In this document: one piece after another, positions 1-9,715 of the stretch
Layout: each line of letters starts with the position of its first letter
How positions within the stretch are numbered: position 1 is the stretch's first letter
Origin: Zygnema cylindricum
Taxonomy: Eukaryota; Streptophyta; Zygnematophyceae; Zygnematales; Zygnemataceae
Assembly (NCBI GenBank): GCA_037447655.1
Contig: JBBHKE010001844.1
Span: 104,936 to 168,935 of the forward strand
Direction of reading: 5' to 3'
Length of the DNA stretch: 64,000 nucleotides
Position numbers and translations under genes: made by a program
The notes under the pieces: model-generated
The model's input: only the letters and a program-made list of their open reading frames with translations
Told to the model about the DNA's origin: nothing
The model's database searches: none

Positions 1-89
1 AATTATGCGTTTGATATGGTGTTTCACAAGTTTATCAAATTATTTTTTCAACTTCACGCGACTTATACTAATTATTGGTTTAAAAATTA

Positions 90-520
90 GTGGAAATCAA
101 ATTGTTACGTCAATTTCCCATGAAAAATTATAATTATTGGCTTTCTCACACGTTTCGAACATTAAATCTATCAATTGAAATGCTATTAAAGTTGGATAAA
201 CTCGACCAAAATTCAAACAAAACAGAGTCATACACCAAAATGGAGAAAAACATCCTAGCTTCCCTTAAAACTAAAATCCAAAACGAACTTCAAAAATCAA
301 AAAATAGTGAAGCTGAGTATCACCTAGTGAAAGAAAGCAGGGCCACTTCAAGTTGTTGGAAAAAATTTGAACATGTCTATGAAGCTAAAACATTAAACAA
401 ATACATGGCAAATGGGTGAGGTTTTGTGGCTTGTAATACATGTTTCATACTTTATCAATACAAGTCAACAAACGGTACTTCAACAATTAACACACACATG
501 TAACAATCACAAATAAGACG
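90..520 (+). pseudogene. BED-type zinc finger relic, probably from a hAT-like transposase
   Basis: A 109-codon open frame starts at 90 and stops with TGA at 417. The same frame continues past the stop. Together the two sides look like a BED finger: an aromatic segment (SCWKKFEHVY, before the stop), then GFVACNTC (the C-x2-C pair) and a downstream NGTSTINTHM that should hold the His ligand. A further stop (TAA) follows the His-Met where the last ligand should be. BED fingers are typical of hAT transposase N-termini, but no hAT catalytic or dimerisation region follows, so this is a detached and broken fragment. The upstream Lys/Asn-rich part is not recognised. It could instead be an exon with a donor at the TGA (GGGTGAGG). 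Confidence 0.5.
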
Positions 521-1227
521 AGCTTCCTAGCAGCTTTAATTATGAGTGATCTTTTCTATGTTAGATCCTACCGCAATCTTTTAAACGCAAAATTTTGTGT
601 TTTGATTTGTTTTATTGTTTTTGTTTTTCGTTATTGCCATTTTTCTTAGTATTATTTATATTGGTTTTTTTTTGTTTAAAGATTTTGTTATATTTCAAAA
701 AAATTGTAGTGTTCTTTATTTTTTAAAGCAAAGTGTTTATATTTGATTTAGATTTATATTTTTTTTGTAATTTTAAAACTTGAGCTTGAAAATTTGTATA
801 TTAGAGTCGCAAATAGGACGAGGCTTTTTTTGTTGTAATTTGTTCATTTTTGTAATTTATATAACACAAGATTTTTTGGTTTTTTTGCTTATCATAATGT
901 GTTTTTTGCTAATTGTTTTTCCAATTGATAAACTAAGATATCTTTTTTAAGCATAAATAATAAAAAACTTTACCTTTTTTTGCACGATTCATACCATAGT
1001 ATAGTACTGAAATAAAAACCATCCAAAATATGTAGTGATTAAATTTAATTTGCGAGAAAATAAACAGTAATCTAAGAGTTACACGCAAAATTAGGAACAA
1101 AAACTCTTGAGAGAGGTGACTGTTAAGGAAAAAAACTTTTCGTCAAAAGAGATTGCAAAAAATAAAAATTTGCAAAAAGACAAAAAAAAAGAAGAGGTAC
1201 ACGAACTGTTATTTGCAAAGGGATACC
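521..1227. other. AT-rich spacer with T-runs
   Basis: No coding signal seen. The stretch has long T-rich runs (about 600-900) and is AT-rich throughout. ATAAGACGAG near 513 recurs as ATAGGACGAG near 813, a short repeat of no clear meaning. Confidence 0.6.
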
Positions 1228-1420
1228 ACTACACCGCTCATCGTTATTAGTGTTAATGCGTCGAATATTTATAGTCGAAAATCACAAAACAGAGTTAACA
1301 ACGTTATTTGAAGACCTGGACTACAACCTCTCGCGTCTCCTTCTATTTTATTAATTCTGATTTCGCATTAACACCAGTAAATCTTTAATGCTAATAAGTA
1401 ATAATAATGAGTGGTGTAAT
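1228..1420. mobile_element. MITE-like inverted-repeat element, copy 1
   Basis: The left end reads ACTACACCGCTCATCGTTAT and the right end is its approximate reverse complement (ATAATAATGAGTGGTGTAAT). GTGTTAATGCG near the left also recurs inverted near 1362. Two further two-ended copies of the same terminal sequence lie at 55009-55222 and 58912-59082. The short length, lack of an ORF and inverted ends fit a non-autonomous DNA transposon. I cannot assign a superfamily because no clear target-site duplication is visible. Confidence 0.6.
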
Positions 1421-1639
1421 TTTGTACTTATACGGGTAAGAGCGATTACGGGTAGTCGAGGGAAATCGAGTTTCGGTTAACTTTTATTTTCGTAAAAGTG
1501 TATGGGGTAACAGTTAACAATTTATGAGCGTGACATAACCCGAGCGGGTTTTGGGTGTTCAGGTTTTGAAAAGAAAAACAATTGTCGATTTCGGTCATGT
1601 AAATTCTTGACTTTTGCGACCTCTGGTATGAAGTAAAAT

Positions 1640-1960
1640 TTTATTGCGATAAATTCAATATTTGATATATCGAATATCGAACGGTCGAACGGTTCGATAT
1701 ATCGCTCCCGGTCCAACAAAGACTGTAGGTTTATATTTGGTAGGAGCAGACTGTCAATGTAGGTTTATATTTGGTAGGAGCAGACTGTCAATACACATAT
1801 AGTATGTTAAACAACATGGTAAATTGTACGGAATATCTCTCCCTCCCCCCCCACCCCACATTGAGCGCGCACCACAGAGGCAAAGGGGGGGGGGGGGGGG
1901 AGCTTTTGAATTATTTTTTGACCTAGCGTCACTTCGATATATCACGATTAAAATTTATCG
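1640..1960. mobile_element. GATATATCG-rich element with C-run/G-run hairpin, copy A
   Basis: Palindromic GATATATCG-type words flank a core with a C-run (about 1846-1858), then ATTGAGCGCGC and a 16-17-base G-run (about 1884-1900). The C-run and G-run could pair as a hairpin. A direct copy of the core lies at about 3040-3190 and an inverted, degraded one at about 2225-2345. No ORF. Confidence 0.5.
1725..1792. repeat. Perfect 34-bp tandem duplication
   Basis: Two adjacent identical 34-bp units (1725-1758 and 1759-1792), each starting GTAGGTTTATATTTGG and ending CAGACTGTCAAT. A recent slippage or unequal-exchange event. Confidence 0.95.
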
Positions 1961-2224
1961 TGAAATCGACTGATGTATCGTATGAATATCCCGATATTGA
2001 TCTCCTCGGTTTATTATAGTGATCTATCGATTATCCTATACCCAAAATTAAGTATATATTTAGTATTGGCAAGGAGCCTTTGCTACAAAACACTACTAAT
2101 TTTGAGTACCCGATGATCGATGTACCGCTTCAATATTTTGAGAAGCTAAATATTGCGGTGTTTATCCAATATTCAACCGAAAATCAGATATTTTTCGTGA
2201 TATATGGAAGTGGTTGAAGTCAAA

Positions 2225-2345
2225 AAAAAAACACCCCTCTTGCACATGGCGCGTCTTTAGTGGTGGAAGAGAGAGAGATATACCATACGATTTACCAATC
2301 TATTTACCATATGGTTTACCCTACTAAGGTTGTACGAATCCCCAC
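2225..2345. mobile_element. GATATATCG element, copy B (inverted, degraded)
   Basis: The reverse complement gives GGTAAATCGTATGGTATATC followed by CTCTCTCT, a CCACCACT and a GCGCGCC-like word. This matches the order in copy A (1800-1870). The G-run is reduced. Confidence 0.4.
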
Positions 2346-2479
2346 CTCCCACTAAACATATCACGATAGTTTTTTCTGGTCTCGGAGCGATATATCGAGC
2401 CCTATGACAATTCGGTATTCGATATATCGAAAAACAAATTTATCACGACATTTTTTACTTGACTCATGAAACTAATAAC

Positions 2480-2530
2480 ATTACACCGCCCACCGTTATT
2501 AACGTTAAGGGTTTATTGGTGTTCATGTGT
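2480..2530. mobile_element. One-ended MITE terminus
   Basis: ATTACACCGCCCACCGTTAT then TAACGTTAAGGG matches the left terminus of the 1228-1420 element. No matching right end was found nearby, so it is a fragment. Confidence 0.45.
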
Positions 2531-2711
2531 AATGAGAATACGTAATGTTCATTTAGTGCTAAAAGAAGTCGTACAAATTATCCTAACCATTCCCCGTGGA
2601 GTGTTGTGCTGTTGAAGTGACGGCGTACATGAAATGGAATAATTTATTATGAAAGTTGCACCGAAATTTTTAACTAGGTCTTCAATTCCACTAATTTAAA
2701 CTCTCTTCATC

Positions 2712-2807
2712 AACGTTTTCAAAAAACCTAAATCAAACGTCTCAACGTTTTTAATAAACCTAAATTGAATATCTCAACATTTTCAAAAAACCTAAATCTA
2801 ATATCTC
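2712..2807. repeat. Three 32-bp tandem units
   Basis: Units at 2712-2743, 2744-2775 and 2776-2807 share AAC(G/A)TTTTC..AAACCTAAAT and end in (C/T)CTC. A minisatellite with a few substitutions per unit. Confidence 0.9.
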
Positions 2808-2929
2808 AAGAAACCTTTTGGGCTTTATTTTAACAATTGTCAATATTTGTTAAGGGTATGTGCCCATGTATTAAAGTATTGTGTTTTTTATTACGTTTTA
2901 CTAATTTGGGTATGGGGTAGATTCATATC

Positions 2930-3230
2930 ACAATAATCTCGATATTCGATATATCGATTATCGATTGGTCAGGTTCTTCAATAAATCCTACCGGGAACAA
3001 CATAAATTATCGCGATAAATTTGGTAAAAGGTAGGTGTCCGTACAGATCTAGTACAAAAAATCGTACAGACCCCCCCCTCCACCCCCCACTGAGCGCGCC
3101 AAGGGGGGGGGTGAGGAATAGATAAAAAAATAAAAAAATGTATGTTATATATCGTAGAAATATTGCGATATTTAGCTTCTTGATATATCAAAGCGATATA
3201 TCGATTATCGAGCGCCTAAAATAAGGCATA
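2930..3230. mobile_element. GATATATCG element, copy C
   Basis: Direct copy of the 1640-1960 element: GATATATCG words, then a C-run, CACTGAGCGCGCC and a G-run (about 3068-3112), then GATATATC words to 3210. The core is a potential hairpin. No ORF. Confidence 0.5.
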
Positions 3231-3854
3231 CATCGAATATACGCAAGTGGTCCTCAATACCTAACACGTTTTACTCCAAAATTTAGTCCCCAACAATTAA
3301 ATCATGTCTTAAGTAAAAATGCTTTTACCAATATACAATAAACGTCAACTTATAATTACGTCAACTTATAACATGAATGTATTTCAACTTTGCCAGTCTT
3401 TTGTGATTTTTTGGCGTTTTAATCTTTTCGACCCCCAGGCACGCGAATCCAACTCATCAAAAAAATTCATTGAAAGTCACCTCGCGAGTTGATTTTAGTT
3501 AAACTATCACTCAAACAACGATTGAAAAAGGTAACGCGCATGTGCCACACGAGTGGAAAGTTTTTATCACGAGGGAGATTACTCACTATTATTTTACCTG
3601 CCCGTCACATGTATGTACGAAAATAAATTGCATGCATCTCGGACCTCCTGTTCCATTTATCGGTCCTTTGCAAACGTCTACGCCGACGTCGCCTCTCCTC
3701 TCTCTTAAGGTATGTCCCCAGGTGCATAAGTAAGGGTTTTTTTCTATCGTTTTATTGTAAAAATTAGCGTCGTTTTGCCAAAAATGCAACCGTACGAAGA
3801 AATCGCAAATTTGTAAATTACAAATTGCGTTATCTTCGAACTTAGGATATACGT
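3231..3854. other. Repeat-derived spacer
   Basis: No convincing gene. 3705-3860 resembles 20105-20260: both start with GGTATGTCCCCA, then a 'AAGTAAGGGTTTT' stretch and a CGAACTTA(A/G)GAT segment. It therefore belongs to the dispersed family that continues at 3855. Confidence 0.5.
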
Positions 3855-4625
3855 GTTAGTTTTTGACAGTCTTCGGCAATACATCAATTTTGACGAGACT
3901 ACCGATTTGCATATGTACGGCGTGACGTGATGTGACGAATCGAAATGCAAGGAATTGGACCGAACGACTACATGTTTGAATGAATGCTTTGTGTACGAAA
4001 TTGTGTACAGACGTGCTGCAATTCTAGGTGGACAGTTAATGTATAAATAAAAAATTATTGGACCACACTTTAGTGACTTATTTAGAGTAAGCTTTTTGTT
4101 TGTATAGAAAAGACAAAGCAGAGTACACAGAAAGATACCTTTTTATCCATCAATTTTGGAGAGCAAGTCAGAAAATTACAGTAAGACAAAGAGTAGAATA
4201 GTTTCGGCTTTATTAAAAAGTCCACATTGAAACATTTTGTCCTAAAATGACTAGTAATCAAAGCTATGGTTTTTTCTAAGATTCTACTCTGTCTACTTTC
4301 GTTTGTTTGCTACATATCTTTCCGTACTCTACACCATTTCTATCTCTATCTATTTATGTGACTCCCGAAAGCCCCTCTGCGTATTTAATCTGTGGCCGGT
4401 CCAAGCTGTTTGTGGTTACAGGGAACTCTTCGCGTTAGCTCGGATGACCGACTAGGCGCGACAGGTTTTGGGCCCACCCACAGGGTGCCCAATGGAGTTC
4501 AAAATTCCGAGAGAAGAAAGTAACAGCCATCCAAAGAAAGTTGAGAGTAGAGGAGAAGAATCGTAGGTTTCTACAACAACAACGAGAGCATCAAATAAGA
4601 TATGAGAATTGGATGCGAGTGACGT
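3855..4625 (+). mobile_element. Dispersed family R1, copy 1 (5'-truncated)
   Basis: Collinear with 18338-18960 and, in its second half, with 12620-13110. The first part matches the end of the 242-aa ORF at 17690-18418 (residues ETTDLHMYGV) but no upstream coding part is kept. The second half contains CTCTATCTATTT, a GACTCCC(G)A word and a short frame that would encode a QV(M/L)GPP-type start. Function unknown; probably a degraded transposon. Confidence 0.55.
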
Positions 4626-4813
4626 GAGAGCTGTTGAAATCACTAGATTTAGAAGATGTATTTTCTAGGTCTAAATTAGCTAAAATAGCTAAAAGAAAAG
4701 CACAGGCAGTCTTCCTCCACCTTCTCTCTCTAGCCTCCATACTTGTTGTAGTCACTGAAGGAAAGAGAGGGCGGTGGAGCCATGGCTGCCTTTGCTCCAT
4801 AGACACGACTAAA

Positions 4814-4847
4814 GAGTGACCTAAGTCACTCTCAACAAAAAGGTTGA
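4814..4847. other. Two adjacent short hairpins
   Basis: GAGTGAC-CTAA-GTCACTC (4814-4831) is a perfect inverted repeat, followed directly by CTCAAC-AAAAAG-GTTGAG (4830-4847). They sit at the 3' edge of the minus-strand tRNA-like head, where a T-run could act as a pol III stop. Confidence 0.7.
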
Positions 4848-4930
4848 GTCCGGCAAGACTCGAACCTCCGCCGGCAGAGCAAGGCGTAGCCGTCAGCTCT
4901 TACCAGTCTGACGTAGTAGTCTATTAGGAT
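4845..4930 (-). mobile_element. tRNA-derived SINE-like head
   Basis: On the minus strand, an A-box-like TACGTCAGACTGG is followed about 35 bases later by a B-box GGTTCGAGTCT, the spacing of a pol III internal promoter. A D-arm-like GGTAAGAGC follows the A box. The T-arm has a mismatch and no matching 5' acceptor strand is present, so this is not a working tRNA. Downstream on the minus strand a T-run could terminate pol III. On the plus strand the same bases could instead be read as an over-long tRNA-complementary primer site. Confidence 0.45.
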
Positions 4931-5606
4931 ACCTAGGGTTTGACAGCTATTTAAACATTAGCTACATCATTAATCGGATTAACGGAATATCAAATTACGG
5001 ACATAAGAACTAGTTGGAATTTAGTGCGCACGAAACAAATGTACCAGACATTTGTTAATTTCAAAGGCGAACATTAAAAGTCGGTTTAGATCCGACGGTC
5101 CGCATCATCGCCAGGATCCCGGAATGGCCGTCTTGGCGGTTTTTCGGACGTGACATGACCTGTCGATACGTGACAAGGTATCATTGGGAAGCGGGAATCC
5201 CGGAGAGCATAAGGACAAGTCCGAAGGAGACAGACGTCCCCTCCATGGCCTTGTCGTACACCAGCCGTAAAGAAGTACATCGGCCTTATTACCTTTTTGT
5301 ACTAAACAATTTTCTGATTAGTTCGTACATCAGTAGATAGGGGTTAAGAGAGGGGTTTAGAACTTAGAGGATTGAGGAGGTAGCCGCCTCTCTCCCAACA
5401 AGCTTGTATAAATATTGGCATCTTTGCCACTTGATAATTAATTGCCTAGTTGGGCATTTTTAGTGATTATTTTTGATGTGAACTCAAGAGAGTCCAGACA
5501 GCACAGGGGTGCAATCAAATTGTCTTTTTACCAGCTTGGGTAGCAGTGATCCAAATTGCAAGAGGGCTAGCCAAAAGCTACCTAGAGGCTTCCTGAATTC
5601 AGTGAT
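4931..5606 (+). other. Possible copia 5' LTR/leader
   Basis: This lies directly upstream of the gag frame. TATAAATA at 5407-5414 is a good TATA box, and GGGTAGCAGTGATCC near 5538 weakly resembles a tRNA-Met primer-binding site. No 3' LTR survives in the window, so LTR ends cannot be fixed. Confidence 0.35.
5407..5414 (+). promoter_or_regulatory. TATA box, probably of the copia LTR
   Basis: TATAAATA lies about 190 bp before the gag start, where an LTR promoter would be expected. Confidence 0.4.
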
Positions 5607-6530
5607 ATGATGGGAGACACAGAATTACAGGTTATGGGCCCACCCTTTAGGGTGCCCATCTTCAACGGATCTGGGATCATTTACTGGGAAGCCATGATGA
5701 CAGGGGCACTGTGTGAAAAACGATATTGGGATATCGTCAATGGAAAAGTGAAACGTCTATCTCACGGGACCCCACCAAGGTTTGATGGAGTGAGGTTTTT
5801 TTCTGCAGCATATGCTCCAACGGAGGAGACAGACGATGGGGAGAGCGGTGTGTCAGAAAAGGGGAAAGGAAAGGAGACACCTTTTACTCTTATTGCCACT
5901 GCACCTGGAGCGGTGGTCGTGAATACCGAGGAAAACAACATTCGAATGTGGGAGTACACCAACATGAATGCCAAGCATTTCATTCTGAGGCACCTCACTC
6001 AAGCTCTCGTGACCTCTCACCTTCACATCTTCAAGGCCGAGGAGTTGTGGATGACTTTAGTGGAGATCTATAGAGTCGGTACCATTTAGGAGCTATAGCT
6101 AGTGGAGCAAAGGTTGGGGAGTTACACTTACAAAGGAGGGAAGATGTTAGATTACTGTAGTGATCTCTCTTGTCTTTATACGGAGATGGAGAGTGTTGGA
6201 TGGACGAGCACAATGAAAATGAAAGTCAACACTCTCATCATCCTAAAGAGTATAAAAACATAGTGTACCGAGTGCAAGAAATGGGTGATAGGTCTTGGAA
6301 GTGGAACACCGTGGTCAGAATGATACTTGTACAGGAGAAAACCATCGAGATCCTCAGAGGAGGAAAAAGCGTTCAAGCTCTAGCTGCCAGAACAGACCGG
6401 TGGAGGAAGGTTCCGAAGAAGCCGTACAACAACTTCAATGGGGACTAATCTAGAGAACCCAGGCCTCCAAAGGGTTTTTGCCATTTCTGCAAAAAGCCGA
6501 GACACTTGATAGTTGATTGCATCAAGCTGT
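5607..6530 (+). pseudogene. Copia gag (degraded)
   Basis: The frame opens with MMGDTELQVMGPPFR and runs 160 codons to a TAG at 6087. Gag-like sequence continues in other frames. A CCHC zinc knuckle, CHFCKKPRHLIVDC, is visible at about 6481-6522, the RNA-binding end of Ty1/copia Gag. The usual Gly of the knuckle is replaced (KPRH). At least two stops (6087 and about 6446) break the polyprotein. Gag normally packages the element RNA; this copy cannot make it whole. Confidence 0.8.
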
Positions 6531-6554
6531 CGGAGCTGAGGCTCCAAGAAAACC

Positions 6555-6974
6555 GTGGAGGGAGTTCTTCCAAGAGGGAAGAAAAAGGCACTTGTGGTCA
6601 CACGAGTGAAAGGAGAGACCGAGGAGGACGAGTCTTCTGAGGAGGAGGATGGGGAGCTTCTCCTTGACGAGAATTTGGAGGAGAAGGAGATTCCTCGGAA
6701 ACAGAAGTGTGCCTTTGGAGCTATTCGGGAAGCTCTAGAGGAAGGATGGATCATCAATTCAGGTGCATCCATGCATATGTGCCGTGACAGGCACCTCTTC
6801 AATAAGCTAAGAAAGATCCGTACTGTAGAAATTGTGTATGGGGATAGGAGAGTAGTTACCACAAATCTAATGGGCTTGGTAGATCTAAAATTTTTAGTAA
6901 AGGGTAAGACTTCTATACTCACCTATAGACTTCTATACTCACCTTCTCAAATGTGCTCTACATTCCTCAGTTGA
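6555..6974 (+). pseudogene. Copia protease region with altered catalytic residue
   Basis: The aspartic protease motif normally reads D-S-G-A-S; here it is N-S-G-A-S followed by MHMC (about 6750-6783). The catalytic Asp is thus replaced by Asn, which should abolish activity. An 18-bp duplication (AGACTTCTATACTCACCT repeated around 6908-6945) then shifts the frame before the next part of Pol. Confidence 0.75.
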
Positions 6975-8269
6975 GTAGAAATCTTGTGTCTACTTCGGTA
7001 TTAGATGACAAGGATATTGATACCTTTACTAGAAAGAGAGTCTTTGCAGCTAAGTACGGAGATAAAGTTTACTTCACAGCAGATAAGGGTAGCCAATTAA
7101 TGTTTAGGCTTAACCTGAGTAATGAAAAGAAGAGTGCTTACCATGGTGGTGTCTCGAGCTTGATGATCTGGCATAAGTGGTTGGGGCATGTGCATTTTGA
7201 TAGGCTAAGGGAAATGAAAAAACTGGGTGTAGTAGAAGGCATTCAATTTGGGGATAATGAAATGATGGATGATTGAAGTGGATGTGCCCAAGGTAAGGCT
7301 CACAGACTCCCCTTTCCCAAAACTGCCACGTATAGAGGTTATTAAGTATTAGACCTAGTCCACACAGACATCTGGGGACCAAGAAGAGTACCTTCGGTTG
7401 GGGGGAAGAGGTATATGCTGACAATTACTGATAATTGGTCCAGATATTTTAGAGTCCACTTCGTGAAAACAAAGTCTGAAACACCAAAGTACTTCAAAGA
7501 ATACGAAGCCTGGAGTGAAAAACTGCACGGAACCCCCATTAAGAGAATAAGAAGTGATAATGGGGGAGAGTACACCTCTAACCAGTTTGAAGAATACTTG
7601 AGAGATGAGGGAGTTCAGCATCAAAAAACAGTACCGAATAATCCAGAACAAAATGGGGTAGTTGAGAGGTTGAACCTGACTTTGGGAGATAGTGTGTGTA
7701 GTATGATGGGAGATAAGAAAATAGGAAAAAGATTTTGGGCAGAAGCCATGAATTGTGCTAACTATATTAAGAATAGAGTCCTCACTACAACTGTCAAAGG
7801 AATGACACCTTATGAGAGATAGGTTGGAAGGAAACCGGATATCTCCCACTTGAAAGTATTCGGTAGCCAAGTTTATAGTCTTGACTTATATAAGAAAAAC
7901 TGGAAACTAGACCTTAAAGGAAAACCGAGGTATTTTGTGGGATACGATGAGGATGTCAAGGGATATAGAGTCTATGACTTAGTTAAACAAGATATTATTG
8001 TGGTAAAGCACCTAGTTGTCATGGATGAAGGGAAGTCATTTGATCCCTTCAAATACATTAAGAAAATCAGAATCAATTTTGAGTCCGAGAGTGAGGATGA
8101 CTTGGGTCTTCCCAAAAAGGACACAAGTGAAAATGTGATTGCTGATTCAGGGGAGATCCTAGATGGGGGGGATATACCGGAATCTCCTCATATTTCTGCA
8201 CACTCTGAGGAGAGAGAGGAAGAGGAGCCAGCACCGGATTTCATTAATAGAGGAGCTGATGAGACATGA
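6953..8269 (+). pseudogene. Copia GAG-pre-integrase and integrase (broken)
   Basis: The segments in order are a HxxxxGH pre-integrase word (WHKWLGHVHFDRL), the catalytic Asp in HTDIWGP, the second Asp in RSDNGGEY and the Glu in NGVVERLN. The D-D-E triad is therefore present, and a C-terminal KVFGSQVY segment follows. Stops at about 7274, 7349 and 7820 break the frame. Integrase would insert element cDNA into the host genome; this copy is inactive. Confidence 0.85.
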
Positions 8270-8413
8270 CAAAGGAATCCAAGACTTCCCTCCATTCCAG
8301 CTTCAAACTTCGAGGGAGGACGGAGGAGCAGCAAAAGACTACAAGATAAATAGGCTGCTCACAAGGTAACAAAGCTATCTCACCCAGATGAGCCTCAGTC
8401 ATACTCTAAGGCA

Positions 8414-9130
8414 ATGAATAGTCCGAAGAAAGACCGATGGGTCAGAGCCATAAATGATGAGATGGCTTCCATCATGGAAGCAAATACTTGGGAGCTAGTG
8501 AACTGTCCTCCAGACAGAAAACCTATCGGGTGCAAATGGGTATTTAAATTGAAGCTGAACCCAGATAATACCATTGAGAGATATCAGGCTCGGTTAGTAG
8601 CAAAGGGGATTACCCAAAAAGAAGGGATAGATTATGAGGAGACTTTTGCTCCTGTGGTTCGGTTCTCATCTGTAAGGATTCTCCTCAGTCTAGCAGCAGC
8701 GGAAGACATGGAAATTCACCAGATGGATATCAAAACTGCCTTCCTGAACAGAGAACTAGAGGAAGAAATCTTCATGCGACAGCGAGAGGGTTTTGTAGAG
8801 GAAGGAGAGGAGAGCAAAGTCTGTAAGCTCATAGAGTCTTTATATAGACTAAAGCAGGCTCCCCGATAATGGAACAACAAACTAGATGAGTTTCTCACCG
8901 GTCTGGGATATATTAGGATTAGTTCTAACCAGTCTATTTATATGTTTGAGGATGAGAATGGTGTGATCTTTATTGCAATTTATGTGGATGATTTGCTGGT
9001 GTTGAGTAAGTCTATGGAAAAGATCAATAAGGTAAAGAAAGTTCTTAGGAGCACATTTGACATGAAGGATTTAGGGGAGGCTAAATATATCTGGGAATTC
9101 AAATGGAAAGAGATAGGGGGAAAAAGATAA
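8414..9130 (+). pseudogene. Copia reverse transcriptase (broken)
   Basis: RT starts at a WV-A-x-N-x-EM-type entry, continues through GCKWVFK, ARLVAKG, the first catalytic Asp in HQMDIKTAFL, LYRLKQAPR, and the YVDD box (IYVDDLLVL, about 8977-9003). A TAA at 8867 replaces the Gln that normally follows KQAPR, and the frame shifts near 9100. The active-site residues remain recognisable. Confidence 0.9.
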
Positions 9131-9715
9131 TCAGAATTACTCACAAAGAAGTTATCAGATATATGCTTGAGAAATTTCAGATGGAAAAAACAAACAGTTG
9201 TACCACTCCCATGGACTTGAATAAAGTAAGTGATGGGAGTGTAGAAGAAGGAGCGATGATACTCGATAATCAGATGAGTCTAGAAGAGAGACAGTTTATG
9301 AAGTCTATTGGGTACAAACAGGTTGTAGGAAGTTTAATCTACTTTATAAATTGTACCAGACCGGGCATAGCAGCAGCAGTAGGAGTCCTCAGTAGGAGTC
9401 TTACAGATCCTACAAAGAGAGATTGGGAGGCAGCCAAGAGGGTTATGAGATTCCTGGTGGGAACTAGGGATTTATGGTTGTATTTGGGAGGGGAGCACAC
9501 TGACATCACTACTTGGAGTGATGCCAGTTATAGAGATGCACCTATGAGAAGATGTACTTCTGGGTATGTGTTATATGTGGGGGAGGGTGCTTGCTGTTGG
9601 AGTAGCAAGCAACAAAAGGTGGTTGCTCAGTCCACTATGGAGGCTGAGTACATGGCTTCTTCTTCTGCTGTGAAAGAGCTGATGTGGGTCAAGTCTTTAT
9701 TGCAAGAAGTCAAAC
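9103..9715 (+). pseudogene. Copia RNase H, truncated at its 3' end
   Basis: This follows RT with the connection (GSLIYF, CTRPGI) and RNase H motifs TWSDASY, RRCTSGYV, STMEAEYMA. Similarity stops after LMWVKSLLQEV. The final CDN..A...RTKHI part is missing and the unclassified repeat R2 begins within a few bases. Either R2 landed here or a deletion joined the two. Confidence 0.85.

Noticed and set aside
4845-4930. Functional tRNA gene
   Set aside because: The acceptor stem cannot be formed and the T-stem has a mismatch, despite good A and B boxes.
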